DNA of 64,000 nt from Flavobacteriales bacterium (GCA_016715895.1 JADJXH010000004.1:1612001-1676000), one strand, 5' to 3'; shown: positions 42,515 to 51,648, counted from the first letter of the stretch. The notes: generated by a model not told the origin, from the letters alone. Translations and numbers: made by a program.

Positions 42515-43674
42515 GTCCGTGTGGGTGTTGTGGTCGTGTTCGCAGAAGCCGGCACCACGCGCCCATGCAGCCGGGTGACGGCGATGCCCTGGTCCAGCGC
42601 GGCATGGTCCTCGGCAAGCAGGGTCACATGGCCCATCTTCCGGCCATCGCGCGTTTCGCGCTTGCCGTAGAGGTGCACGAACGCGCCGGGCACATGCACG
42701 ATGTCGGAAAGACCGGTCAGCACCGGCTCGCCGCTCCCCTGTTCACCCACCAGGTTCACCATGGCCGCATGGGCCCGCAACCGGGCATCACCGATGGGCA
42801 GGTCGAGGTAGAGCCGCAACAACTGGTCGAACTGGCTGCTCGCGCAGGCTTCGATCGTATGGTGGCCGGAGTTGTGCGCACGGGGAGCGGTCTCGTTCAC
42901 CAGCAGTTCGCCGTGGGTGGTGAGGAAGAGCTCGACGGCATACAGCCCGGGCGCATGGAACGCATCCGCCACCTTCACGGCGAGCCTCCGTGCATCCTCC
43001 AGCGTTCGCGCGTCAAGGCGCGCGGGTGCACGGAGGTGGTCCACCAGATTGTAGCGCGGGTCGAACACCATTTCCACCGGATCGTAGGCCAGAGTGTTGC
43101 CGGCGGTGTCGCGCACCACGAGCACGGCGAGTTCCAGTGCAACGGCCACCTGTGCTTCCACCACGCTCGGTCCTTCGAAGGCGAGCGGGAGGTCCGTCGG
43201 CCCCCGCAGGGCCATCACGCCCTTTCCATCATAGCCGCCCGTACGGGCCTTCAGGAAGACGGGGAAGGCCGGAGGCGCTGCGCGCAGGGCCTCGCGACCG
43301 TCCACCAGGGTGAAGGGTGCGGTCGGCAGCCCGTGGTCGCGGTAGAAGACCTTCTGGGTGCCCTTGTCCTGGATGGTGCGCAACACGGCCGGATCGGGGA
43401 TCACCCGCTTGCCCAATGCCTGGGCCGCTTCCAAGGCGGTCACGCTCACGTGCTCGATCTCGATGCCCACCACATCGGCGTCGCCCACGAACCGCAGCAC
43501 GGTGTCGTGGTCGGCGAAGGAGCCTTGCACGAAGCGTTCGGCGATCCCCGCGCAGGGGCATTGCGGATCGGGGTCGAGCACATGCACCCGGGCGTCGTAG
43601 CGCAGGGCGTTCTCGATGAACATGCGGCCCAGCTGGCCGCCGCCCAGCAACGCGATGATCGGCCGTTGGCGCAC
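42511..43674 (-). CDS. purK: 5-(carboxyamino)imidazole ribonucleotide synthase PurK
   Basis: 387 residues, an ATP-grasp enzyme that carboxylates AIR using ATP and bicarbonate. N-terminus IIALLGGGQLGRM is the PurK Rossmann-like start. ATP-grasp features: FLKARTGGYDGKG, VEAQVAVALELAVLV, ETAPRAHNSGHHTIEAC and the C-terminal HLYGK. The start is GTG at 43674, fixed by the conserved first strand. A perfect -7 box lies only 4 bp upstream, so the message is probably leaderless. First gene of purK-purE-DUF296. Confidence 0.96.
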   Translation of the reverse strand: MRQRPIIALLGGGQLGRMFIENALRYDARVHVLDPDPQCPCAGIAERFVQGSFADHDTVLRFVGDADVVGIEIEHVSVTALEAAQALGKRVIPDPAVLRTIQDKGTQKVFYRDHGLPTAPFTLVDGREALRAAPPAFPVFLKARTGGYDGKGVMALRGPTDLPLAFEGPSVVEAQVAVALELAVLVVRDTAGNTLAYDPVEMVFDPRYNLVDHLRAPARLDARTLEDARRLAVKVADAFHAPGLYAVELFLTTHGELLVNETAPRAHNSGHHTIEACASSQFDQLLRLYLDLPIGDARLRAHAAMVNLVGEQGSGEPVLTGLSDIVHVPGAFVHLYGKRETRDGRKMGHVTLLAEDHAALDQGIAVTRLHGRVVPASANTTTTPTRT

Positions 43675-43678
43675 GGGC

Positions 43679-43686
43679 CAAAGATA
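43679..43686 (-). promoter_or_regulatory. -7 promoter box (TATCTTTG) for purK
   Basis: Perfect match to TAnnTTTG on the minus strand, 4 bp from the GTG of purK. Transcription would begin at or beside the start codon. Confidence 0.65.
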
Positions 43687-43695
43687 GCCGCGCGC

Positions 43696-44304
43696 TCAGC
43701 GCCGGCGGGCGTACCGGCGCTTGAAGGGCTTGAACCGATACCCCACGGTGAACTGGAGGGTGTTGTTGCGGGGGTAGACCGTGCTGTCATCGGCGAGCGT
43801 CGGGGTCACGCCTCCGTAGTACCGCAGCGTCAGGTCCGTGCCACTGATCAGGTCCAGCCCCAGGCCGGCGATGATCCCGGCGTCCAGCGGAACGAACCGG
43901 TCGGTGGTGTTGATCGCCCCGTCGTCCGTTTCGGTGCGCGCCAACAGGAGCCAGCCCAGCTGCCCGCCGATGTGCAGGTTCAGCGTATTGCTCACGAAGA
44001 ACTTCACGGACAGGGGAAGGTGGGCGTACAGCTGGCGGTCCACCCAGCGGTCGTCGTTCTCACCCACCGCGTAGGAGGCGCCGTTCAGGCTCACCAGCAG
44101 TTCCGGTTGCAGTTCGATCCGGTCGCTCACCCCGAAGGCCGCATAGGGGCCCAGCGTGGCACCTGGCACCAGCCCGTATTGCACAAGTGCGGACCGCGCC
44201 GTGCCCAGCACGATGCCGCCCTTGAAGCCGATCGCAGATCGTTGGGCATGGGCCAAGACGGTGGTCAGGAAGAGGGCGAGGGTGGCGGCCGTCCGGAAGC
44301 GCAT
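43696..44304 (-). CDS. Outer-membrane beta-barrel protein (porin/PorT-like superfamily)
   Basis: 202 residues with a signal peptide (MRFRTAATLALFLTTVLAHAQ). Alternating amphipathic strands start SAIGFKGGIVLG and end LQFTVGYRFKPF, and fit an eight-stranded outer-membrane barrel of the OMP_b-brl_2 type common in Bacteroidota. A basic tail (KRRYARRR) follows the last strand. Function unknown; proteins of this kind are often annotated as porin family. It sits alone between purK and the metalloprotease gene. Confidence 0.85.
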   Translation of the reverse strand: MRFRTAATLALFLTTVLAHAQRSAIGFKGGIVLGTARSALVQYGLVPGATLGPYAAFGVSDRIELQPELLVSLNGASYAVGENDDRWVDRQLYAHLPLSVKFFVSNTLNLHIGGQLGWLLLARTETDDGAINTTDRFVPLDAGIIAGLGLDLISGTDLTLRYYGGVTPTLADDSTVYPRNNTLQFTVGYRFKPFKRRYARRR

Positions 44305-44422
44305 GGCTGCAGGTCTGTACGGACGCGTACGAACTGCAGCGCTCGAGGTTGCGGCGGCCTGATGCGGATCCGCCGACCGCTACCGGACCATCGACGAACG
44401 CGGACCGGGGAGCGATGACGGA

Positions 44423-46528
44423 CTATTCGCCGGTGAGCACGAACCGCAGGACGACGGGTCTGTCCACATCGCCGATCAGCACCACCTGGTAGGTGCCTGC
44501 TGAAGCACCGGCGGCCAGGATGGTGGTCCGGTCCGCCTGGATCCGGCCTTCGGCCACCGGCCTGCCCGTCCCATCGTACACCCGATAGGTCCATCCCTTG
44601 GCAGCCGGGCCGATCAGATCGGCCTGGCCGTTCCGGACAAGCACCTGATGCTCCGCCGCGACCCAGGGGTTCATGCTGGTGGATGTCGTGATGTCCACGG
44701 TATAATCCTCCGTTTCGCCCCAGGAATAGTCAAAGCAGGGGTCCACCGGATCGGGCTCGCCGGTGTTGACGTACACACAGCGAACGCGCATCATGGTGCC
44801 GCCCAGTGTGGCGCTCATCGGCACCATGAACGGGATGGAGAGGTTCTGGAGCGGGGCGCTGTTGGTCTCCTCGCCGAGTTTCTCGGCCACCTCGAACTGT
44901 CCGTCCTGGTCCATATCGATCCACGCGGCGATCCGGTCGGGCACATAGGTGCCGCCGGTCACCTGCAGCGTGTAGGTGTCACCTCGTACCAGATCGGTGC
45001 TCAGGGCTGTGTAGTCCGTGTAGGTCGGCATGGACGTGCCACCCGTGCCGATGTTCTGGATGGAGCCGAGCTGCACGCTTTCGATGAAGTCCCCGTCGGA
45101 GGTGCCGTTCACCGATGTGGGGATGCACGAGCCTCCCGGTGTGGTGATGACCACCGTGTAATCCTCCGTCTGGCCCCAGGTGTAATCGAAGCAGGGGTCC
45201 GTGGGGTCGGGCTCGCCGGTGTTGAGGTACACGCCCCGCACCCGCATCCGGGTCTGGCCCAGCGCAGCGCTCACGGGAACGATGAACGGGATGGACATCA
45301 CCTGCCCGGCCGAGGTGTTCGTCACTTCGCCAAGCTTCTCCCCGGTCTCGAAGACCTCGTCCTGGTCGTAGTCGATCCACACCGCGAAGGCGTCGCCCAC
45401 ATACGACCCGGCCGTCACCTGAACGACCTGACCGGTGCCGCGCTGCAGCGTGGTGCTCAGGCCGGTGTGGTCCACATAGGCCGCACCGCCGACGCCACCC
45501 GTTCCCGTGTTGTTGATGGAACCGAGCTGCACCCCATCGATATAGTCGCCGTCAGCGGTCCCCTGCGCGCTGGTGGGGATGCAGGGACCCGACGGTACGG
45601 TGCCACAGGCCGGGCTGTTGAGCAGGGAGGCCCTGACCCCGTTGAGGACACCTTGCATCGAAGCGGCCTGCTGGTCGGTGAACATCACGCTGCACGACGC
45701 GTAGTCCATGAAGTTCTCGTACTGGGTCAGCACGCCGCACTTCATCAGGTTCGTGTTGCTGCAGCTGAAGGTGGGGCTGTTGGTCGTGGGGGTGTCGGAG
45801 AAGCCGTCCGAATCGGTGCAGTTGCCGTTGTCGAAGGGATGCAGCAGCCCGAAGTAGTGGCCGATCTCGTGGGTGGCCGTTCGCTCACCGGCGCCCAGAC
45901 CGTAGTCGTGGTCGATGACCAGGCCATCGATGCCCGACCCGACCACACCGCCCACGGGGAGGTAGGCATAGCCCACGGTCACCGTACCCCCGGTGGCTCC
46001 GCTGGTGATGTCGCAGACCCAGATGTTCAGGTAATGGTCGGGGTCCCACGGGCTGATCCCTTTCGGCGGTGACTTCATGTCATCGGTCTCGGTGTCCGGA
46101 TCGAACCACGTCTCCGAGGTCTGGGTGCGGGTGATCCCGGTGGTCGGGTTCCCGTTCGGGTCCACCGTGGCGAGGCAGAACTCCATGCCCCCGTTGCCGA
46201 TCACGCCCGTGAAGGCCGGGCGAACGGTGTTGAGGTCGGCGTTCACCTGCTGGTAGTCCTGGTTCATCTGGTCGATCATCTGGGTGATCGAGGCGTCAGG
46301 CACGTTCTCGGCGGGGGTGTTCCACACCACATGGACCACCACCGGCACCGTCTGGAGGCCACCGCGGAAGCTGCCGCGCGGCACCTGCCGCAGGGCTGAG
46401 GCCAGGTCGCCCGTGCCTCCGTTGGCGATCAGGTGCCGCTGGGTGATCACTTCGGCCATGCAGTGCTCCTGGGCGGTGGCGGTGCTGAGGATCGCGGGCA
46501 GGCAGATGGTCGTCAACAGGAGGCGCAT
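44423..46528 (-). CDS. Secreted M43 zinc metalloprotease with two GEVED domains and T9SS tail
   Basis: 701 residues. Signal peptide MRLLLTTICLPAILSTATAQ. Pappalysin-type catalytic domain with HEIGHYFGLLH at 220-230 (His220, Glu221, His224, His230) and Met-turn NFMDYAS (Met274). Two GEVED domains follow, about 340-470 and 475-620, each with Y.D.T.LST, WIDYDQD/WIDMDQD and CFDY.WG.TEDYTV motifs. The last ~75 residues form a type A T9SS sorting domain (AAEHQVLVRNGQADL...SAGTYQVVLIG). It probably degrades external protein as a nutrient. All catalytic residues are present. A -7-like box lies 25 bp upstream. Confidence 0.95.
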   Translation of the reverse strand: MRLLLTTICLPAILSTATAQEHCMAEVITQRHLIANGGTGDLASALRQVPRGSFRGGLQTVPVVVHVVWNTPAENVPDASITQMIDQMNQDYQQVNADLNTVRPAFTGVIGNGGMEFCLATVDPNGNPTTGITRTQTSETWFDPDTETDDMKSPPKGISPWDPDHYLNIWVCDITSGATGGTVTVGYAYLPVGGVVGSGIDGLVIDHDYGLGAGERTATHEIGHYFGLLHPFDNGNCTDSDGFSDTPTTNSPTFSCSNTNLMKCGVLTQYENFMDYASCSVMFTDQQAASMQGVLNGVRASLLNSPACGTVPSGPCIPTSAQGTADGDYIDGVQLGSINNTGTGGVGGAAYVDHTGLSTTLQRGTGQVVQVTAGSYVGDAFAVWIDYDQDEVFETGEKLGEVTNTSAGQVMSIPFIVPVSAALGQTRMRVRGVYLNTGEPDPTDPCFDYTWGQTEDYTVVITTPGGSCIPTSVNGTSDGDFIESVQLGSIQNIGTGGTSMPTYTDYTALSTDLVRGDTYTLQVTGGTYVPDRIAAWIDMDQDGQFEVAEKLGEETNSAPLQNLSIPFMVPMSATLGGTMMRVRCVYVNTGEPDPVDPCFDYSWGETEDYTVDITTSTSMNPWVAAEHQVLVRNGQADLIGPAAKGWTYRVYDGTGRPVAEGRIQADRTTILAAGASAGTYQVVLIGDVDRPVVLRFVLTGE

Positions 46529-46553
46529 GGGATGGGTCCGTGGTTTTGGGCCG

Positions 46554-46561
46554 CGAAACTA
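46554..46561 (-). promoter_or_regulatory. Candidate -7 box (TAGTTTCG) for the M43 protease gene
   Basis: Seven of eight match to TAnnTTTG, 25 bp upstream of the ATG at 46528. Confidence 0.4.
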
Positions 46562-46610
46562 GACCCGTCCGTTGCGATCGGGCGGGTGGTCCGTCGAATG
46601 TTGCCAACGA

Positions 46611-47405
46611 TCACCGCCGGCGTTCCAGGTCGATCAGGTAGTGATCGGCGTAGCGCGCCGTCCAGCGCCAGCCCGCGACCAGCTCGTCCAGCCTGGACAG
46701 GCGCTCCAAGGTCTTCGGCCGGTGGCCGTACCGGTGGACCAGCTGCGTGGGCGGAACGAAGAGCCCCACCGGTCGGATGTTCACGGTCCTGAACCAGGGC
46801 GCGGTGAGCCGCTCGAGCGTGGCCGGAGCATGGTTCCAGCGCACCACGCCGGTGCCGCTCAGACCGGCGAGCTCCGTGCGCTGTCGCCCACGTTGGAAGG
46901 CCTCCCGCCATTGCAGCCGCACGAGATGATGCAGGGTCTCGCGGACGCAGCGGTCGGGTTGGATCACCGCCACGAAGCGCCCACCGGGACGGATCCGCTC
47001 AGCCACGGCATGGATCACGGCCACCAGGTCGTCCTCATCGTACTGGTTGAGACCGCCCATGTCGGACAGCACCAGGTCGAAGAGCATCGGCCATACCTGC
47101 CCGTGCAGCCCCGACTTCGGCAGAAGTTCGAGCAGGATGCGGTCCTCCAGCCCGTATTGACGGACGCGCTCCCTGGCCCGGCGGATGAGCTCGGGGCTCT
47201 GGTCGGTGGCGATCACCCGGTGGCCCTGGCGGGCCAGATGCACCGCGTCGGTGGCATCCCCTGTGTTCAGCTCGAGCACGTGCATCCCCGGGTTGCGCAG
47301 CAGGGCTTCGAGATAGGCCCAGATGGCACGGCGCTGCACCAGCCCGATGCGATTGTGCACGAACTCCGTGTCGTACACCGAACGGCCGTGTCGAAGGGGC
47401 TCCAT
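46611..47405 (-). CDS. Class I SAM-dependent methyltransferase
   Basis: 264 residues. A Rossmann methyltransferase core with motif I HVLELNTGDATDAVHLA, followed by VIATDQSPELI, LFDLVLSDMGGLN and LRPGG-type IRPGGRFVAVI. This is the layout of small-molecule class I methyltransferases. The substrate is not evident. The ATG at 47405 begins right before the first helix. It lies 82 bp downstream of rpe on the same strand and may be cotranscribed with it. Confidence 0.85.
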   Translation of the reverse strand: MEPLRHGRSVYDTEFVHNRIGLVQRRAIWAYLEALLRNPGMHVLELNTGDATDAVHLARQGHRVIATDQSPELIRRARERVRQYGLEDRILLELLPKSGLHGQVWPMLFDLVLSDMGGLNQYDEDDLVAVIHAVAERIRPGGRFVAVIQPDRCVRETLHHLVRLQWREAFQRGRQRTELAGLSGTGVVRWNHAPATLERLTAPWFRTVNIRPVGLFVPPTQLVHRYGHRPKTLERLSRLDELVAGWRWTARYADHYLIDLERRR

Positions 47406-47487
47406 GATCGAAGGCAAGGTATGGCGACCGTGGGGAGGTCCGCCAGTGCGGGGTGGACGTATGCCAGTGCTCCGGCGCTGCTTCGCC

Positions 47488-48135
47488 TCAGGAAAGCAGG
47501 GTGGTGATCGCCGCGCGCGGGTCCGGGGCGCCGAACACGCTGTTGCCCGCCACGAGCACATCGGCGCCATGCTCGATCAGCTTGCGGTGGTTGTCGGCAG
47601 CCACGCCGCCATCCACTTCGATCAACGCGCCGGAGCCGGTCCGCTGACGCAGCTCGCGCAAGGCCTCCAGCTTGCGGTATGTGCCTTCGATGAAGCGTTG
47701 CCCGCCGAATCCGGGGTTCACGCTCATCACCAGCACCAGGTCGAGGTCGGGCAGGATGGCCTCCAGGGCGGACACGGGCGTGTGCGGATTGATCGAAACA
47801 CCGGCCTTCATGCCCTGTGCCTTGATCGCCTGCACGGTGCGGTGCAGATGGGTGCAGGCCTCGAGGTGTACGGTGAGCACGTCCGCGCCGGCCTCCTTGA
47901 ACGCCGTGACGTAGCGGTCGGGGTCCACGATCATCAGGTGCGTGTCGAACACCTTGCGCGTGAGCGGGCGGATGGCCTTGATGACCGGGATGCCGTAGCT
48001 GATGTTGGGCACGAAGACGCCGTCCATCACGTCCAGGTGCAGCCATTGCGCCGGGCTGTCGTCCACCAGTCCGACGGCGGAACGCAGGTCGGTGAAGTCG
48101 GCCGAGAGCAGGGATGGGGCGAGGATGTGGGGCAT
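47488..48135 (-). CDS. rpe: Ribulose-phosphate 3-epimerase
   Basis: 215 residues, normal length. It interconverts ribulose-5-phosphate and xylulose-5-phosphate in the pentose phosphate pathway. TIM-barrel motifs: LAPSLLSADF, WLHLDVMDGVFVPN, THLMI, VSINPHTP, VMSVNPGFGGQ and the phosphate site IEVDGG...GNSVFG. The ATG at 48135 gives the family N-terminus PHILAPSLL; the frame is open 10 codons further. A -7-like box is 7 bp upstream. Confidence 0.97.
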   Translation of the reverse strand: MPHILAPSLLSADFTDLRSAVGLVDDSPAQWLHLDVMDGVFVPNISYGIPVIKAIRPLTRKVFDTHLMIVDPDRYVTAFKEAGADVLTVHLEACTHLHRTVQAIKAQGMKAGVSINPHTPVSALEAILPDLDLVLVMSVNPGFGGQRFIEGTYRKLEALRELRQRTGSGALIEVDGGVAADNHRKLIEHGADVLVAGNSVFGAPDPRAAITTLLS

Positions 48136-48141
48136 CAGGGG

Positions 48142-48149
48142 CGAAAGTA
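48142..48149 (-). promoter_or_regulatory. Candidate -7 box (TACTTTCG) for rpe
   Basis: Seven of eight match to TAnnTTTG, 6 bp from the rpe ATG, so the leader would be very short. Confidence 0.45.
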
Positions 48150-48189
48150 GGGGCCTCCCGGGCATGATGGCCGTGGGGGGTGAACGGGA

Positions 48190-48217
48190 AAGGCCGCCCC
48201 GGGGACGGGGCGGCCTT
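48190..48217 (-). terminator. Hairpin terminator after rpoD
   Basis: An 11-bp perfect inverted repeat (AAGGCCGCCCC/GGGGCGGCCTT) with a 6-base loop, 19 bp after the rpoD stop. Only three T follow on the minus strand, so it is a strong hairpin with a weak U run. Confidence 0.7.
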
Positions 48218-48236
48218 CCATGGATGCGTCGATGGT

Positions 48237-49103
48237 TCAGCCCAGGTAGGCGCGCAGGGTGCGGGAGCGGCCGGTGTGCTTCAGCCGGCGGATCGCCTTC
48301 TCCTTGATCTGGCGCACGCGTTCCCGCGTCAGGTCGAACTTCTGGCCGATCTCCTCCAGGGTGTGGGGCTGGTTGCCCTTCAGCCCGAAGTAGAGGCGGA
48401 TCACATCGGCCTCGCGGCTGCTGAGCGCGTCCAGGCTGCGCTCGATCTCCAGCCGCAGGCTGTCGGTCATCAGGGCCTCCTCGGGGTCGGGCAGGTCCTG
48501 GTTCTTCATCAGGTCGAGCATGGTGCCGCTGTCCTCGCCCTCGCGCAGGGGAGCGTCCATGCTCAGATGCTTGCCGGTGTTGTTGAGGCTGGTCTTCACC
48601 TCCTCGAGGGTCATCTCAAGCACCTCGGCGAGCTCGTGCGCGGTGGGCGGACGTTCGTGCTCCTGCTCCAACCTGGCGAAGGCCTTGTTGATCTTGTTGA
48701 TCGAACCGATCTTGTTCAGGGGCAGGCGCACGATGCGCGCCTGTTCGGCCAGGCTCTGCAGGATCTGCTGACGGATCCACCAGACGGCGTAGCTGATGAA
48801 CTTGAAGCCGCGGGTCTCGTCGAAGCGTTTCGCCGCTTTGATCAGGCCCAGGTTGCCTTCGCTGATCAGGTCGGGCAGGCTGAGCCCCTGGCCCTGATAC
48901 TGCTTGGACACGCTCACCACGAAGCGCAGGTTGGCCTTGCAGAGGGCTTCCAAGGCGTCGTTGTCGCCTTCCTTGATGCGGCGGGCCAGTTCCACCTCCT
49001 CTTCGGCCGTGATCAACTTCACTTTCCCGATCTCCGTCAGGTACTTGTCCAGGGACGGCGTGTCCCGGTTGGTCACCTGCTTGGTGATCTTCAATTGCCG
49101 CAT
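48237..49103 (-). CDS. rpoD: RNA polymerase primary sigma factor RpoD (Bacteroidota type)
   Basis: 288 residues, the short primary sigma factor typical of Bacteroidota, which lacks the long region 1.1 of proteobacterial sigma70. Regions: 1.2 (SLDKYLTEIGKVKLITAEEEVELARRI), 2.1-2.4 (LRFVVSVSKQYQGQGL, NLGLIKAAKRFDETRGF, ISYAVWWIRQQI), 3 and 4.2 (TLEEIGQKFDLTRERVRQIKEKA). I chose the ATG at 49103 (MRQLKITK), the conserved family start; an ATG three codons upstream at 49112 is also possible. This factor should recognise the -33 TTG and -7 TAnnTTTG promoters seen in the window. Confidence 0.97.
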   Translation of the reverse strand: MRQLKITKQVTNRDTPSLDKYLTEIGKVKLITAEEEVELARRIKEGDNDALEALCKANLRFVVSVSKQYQGQGLSLPDLISEGNLGLIKAAKRFDETRGFKFISYAVWWIRQQILQSLAEQARIVRLPLNKIGSINKINKAFARLEQEHERPPTAHELAEVLEMTLEEVKTSLNNTGKHLSMDAPLREGEDSGTMLDLMKNQDLPDPEEALMTDSLRLEIERSLDALSSREADVIRLYFGLKGNQPHTLEEIGQKFDLTRERVRQIKEKAIRRLKHTGRSRTLRAYLG

Positions 49104-49247
49104 GCGTGCCATATGTGAGCTGGGGGTGTTTGGCGAAGAGCACGCTGTTCAACGGCACATGGGCCGCACTGGTTACGGGGGATACGCGGGGGCCGAAAGC
49201 GGCAGGGCCGCCTTTTCGGGCGGCCCTGCGGTCCTCGGATGGTCGGG

Positions 49248-51512
49248 TCAGTTCTGTTCGGGAGGCGCATCACCGTGGTCGCGCCGCGGACGATCCTCGC
49301 GGCGGGGACGGTCGTCGCGGCGGGGACGATCGCCGCGGTCGCGACGCTCACGCCCTGCGCCTTCCATGGCGGGCTCGCGCTCCACCCAGCCTTCGGGCTT
49401 GGGCAGCAGCACGCGGCGGCTCAGCTTCAACTTGCCGGTGCGCGGGTCCTTGCCCACCACCTGGAAATCGATCATCTCGCCCTCCTTGAGCACGTCCTCC
49501 ACGCGCTCGATGCGTTTCCAATCGAGCTCGCTCACGTGCAGCAGGCCGTCGGTGCCGGGGAAGATCTCCACGAACGCACCGTAGGGCATGATGGTCTTCA
49601 CCTTGCCGCGGTAGTTCACGCCGATCTCGGCCTGGGGTGGGAAGGCGATGGCCTTCACGCGCGCCACGGCGGCCTCGATGCTGGCCTTGTTCTCGCTGGC
49701 GATCTCCACCACACCGCGACCCTCCACCTCGTCGATGCTGATCTGCGCGCCGGTCTCGGCCTGGATCTCCTGGATCACGCGGCCACCCGGGCCGATGATG
49801 GGCCCGATGCTCTCCTTGGGCACCTCGAAGGTGACGATGCGCGGGGCGTGGGGCTTGTAGTCCTCACGGGGCTTGTCGATCGTCTTCAGCATCTCGCCGA
49901 GGATGTGCAGACGACCCTGTCGCGCCTGTTCGAGCGCCTGGGCCAGCACCTCGTAGGGGAGGCCGTCCACCTTCATGTCCATCTGGGTGGCCGTGATGCC
50001 CTTGGCCGTGCCGCAGATCTTGAAGTCCATGTCGCCCAGGAAGTCCTCGTCGCCCAGGATGTCGCTGAGGATGGCGTGGCGCGTGCCGTCGCTGATCATG
50101 CCCATGGCGATGCCGCTCACGGGGGCCTTGATCTGCACGCCGGCGTCCATCAGCGCAAGGGTGCCGCTGCACACGGTGGCCATGGAGCTGCTGCCGTTGC
50201 TCTCCAGGATGTCGCAGTTCAGGCGGATGGTGTAGGGGTTCCCGGGCGCGGGCGGGATCACGGGCTTCAGCGCGCGCAGCGCCAGGTTGCCGTGGCCCAC
50301 TTCGCGGCGTCCGGGGCCGCGGATCGGTTTCACCTCGCCCGTGCTGAAGCTGGGGAAGTTGTAGTGCAGCATGAAGTTCTCGCTGCCCTTCCGCGTGGCC
50401 AGGTCGATGGTCTGCTCGTCGAGCGAACTGCCCAGGGTCACGGTGTTGATGGCCTGGGTCTCACCACGGGTGAAGATGGCACTGCCGTGCGTGCCGGGCA
50501 GCATGTCGATCTCGCACCAGATCGGGCGGATATCGGTGGTCTTCCTGCCGTCGAGGCGCACGCCCTTGTCCAGCACGGCGTTGCGCACCGCCTTCTTCTG
50601 CACCTTCTTGAAGGTGCGGGCCAGCATGGCCTTGTCGGCCTTCTCCTCGTCGCTCAGAGTGGCGAGGCACTCGTCCTTCACGGCGCCGAACCTGGCGCTG
50701 CGGTCCTCCTTGCCGCTGGGCTGCAGGGCCAGGTCGTAATAGCGCTGGTAGCAGAAGTCGGCGATCTTCTTCTCCACCTCGGGGTTGTTCTTCTCATGAT
50801 CATAGGTGCGCTTCACATGGCTCTTGGCCACGGCGGCGCTGAGCTCGTTCAGCACCTTGCAGTGCACCTTGATCGCTTCGTGCGCCACCTTGATGGCCTC
50901 GATCATGTCCGCTTCCTGCACCTCGCTCATCTCGCCCTCCACCATGAGGATGTCGCGCTCGGTGGCGGCCACGATGAGGTCGATGTCGGCGCGTTCCACC
51001 TCCACCATGTCGGGGTTGATCTGGAAGCGCCCGTCGATGCGGGCCACACGCACCTCGCTCACCGGACCGCCGAAGGGGATGTCGCTCACCGCCAGTGCGG
51101 CCGCACCGGCCAGGCAGGCCAGGCTGTCGCTGTGGTTCTTCTTGTCGTGGCTCATCAGCATCACCTGCACCTGGGTATCCCCGTGGAAGTCGTCCGGGAA
51201 GAGGGGGCGCAGCGCACGGTCCACCAGGCGGCTCACGAGGATCTCGTGGTCGCTGGGCCGGGCCTCACGCTTGAAGAAACCGCCGGGGAAACGACCGGCG
51301 GCGCTGAATTTCTCGCGGTACTCCACCTGCAGGGGCAGGAAATCGATGCCCTCCCGGGCCTCCTTGGTGGCCACCACCGTGGCCAGCACGATCGTATCGC
51401 CCATCCGTACCGTCACCGATCCGTCCGCCTGTTTGGCCAGCACCCCGGTCTCGATGGTGATGGGGCGGCCATCGCCCATGTCGATGGTCTTCTTGATCCC
51501 TTGTGGTCTCAT
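49248..51512 (-). CDS. pnp: Polyribonucleotide nucleotidyltransferase (PNPase)
   Basis: 754 residues. Phosphorolytic 3'-5' exoribonuclease. Two RNase PH domains (FSAAGRFPGGFFKREARPSD in the first; FTRGETQA, GPGRREVGHG and SDILGDEDFLGDMDFK in the second), a KH domain (about 570-630, IGPIIGPGGRVIQEIQ) and an S1 domain (about 640-710, GKVKTIMPYGAFVEIFPG). After S1 there is a disordered tail of about 40 residues rich in Arg and Asp (RRDRGDRPRRDDRPRRED) that probably adds RNA contact. It follows rpsO, the classic order, with a terminator between them. Confidence 0.97.
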   Translation of the reverse strand: MRPQGIKKTIDMGDGRPITIETGVLAKQADGSVTVRMGDTIVLATVVATKEAREGIDFLPLQVEYREKFSAAGRFPGGFFKREARPSDHEILVSRLVDRALRPLFPDDFHGDTQVQVMLMSHDKKNHSDSLACLAGAAALAVSDIPFGGPVSEVRVARIDGRFQINPDMVEVERADIDLIVAATERDILMVEGEMSEVQEADMIEAIKVAHEAIKVHCKVLNELSAAVAKSHVKRTYDHEKNNPEVEKKIADFCYQRYYDLALQPSGKEDRSARFGAVKDECLATLSDEEKADKAMLARTFKKVQKKAVRNAVLDKGVRLDGRKTTDIRPIWCEIDMLPGTHGSAIFTRGETQAINTVTLGSSLDEQTIDLATRKGSENFMLHYNFPSFSTGEVKPIRGPGRREVGHGNLALRALKPVIPPAPGNPYTIRLNCDILESNGSSSMATVCSGTLALMDAGVQIKAPVSGIAMGMISDGTRHAILSDILGDEDFLGDMDFKICGTAKGITATQMDMKVDGLPYEVLAQALEQARQGRLHILGEMLKTIDKPREDYKPHAPRIVTFEVPKESIGPIIGPGGRVIQEIQAETGAQISIDEVEGRGVVEIASENKASIEAAVARVKAIAFPPQAEIGVNYRGKVKTIMPYGAFVEIFPGTDGLLHVSELDWKRIERVEDVLKEGEMIDFQVVGKDPRTGKLKLSRRVLLPKPEGWVEREPAMEGAGRERRDRGDRPRRDDRPRREDRPRRDHGDAPPEQN

Positions 51513-51563
51513 GTTCTTGTCTTCTTTTCCTCGTGTTGTTTTCCTCTCGTTGCCTCAGCGAAT

Positions 51564-51596
51564 GAAAAAGGGCGACCGTGCCGCACGATCGCCCTT
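51564..51596 (-). terminator. Intrinsic terminator between rpsO and pnp
   Basis: Minus strand AAGGGCGATCGTG, loop CGG, CACGGTCGCCCTT then TTTC: a 13-bp stem with one mismatch followed by a run of five T counting the stem end. It lies 52 bp after the rpsO stop. The pnp leader (51513-51563) is A/G-rich on the coding strand. Confidence 0.85.
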
Positions 51597-51648
51597 GGTT
51601 CAGAATTGATGTCCAGGCGCCGCCGTATGCCCGGCGGTCGCGCAGGGG

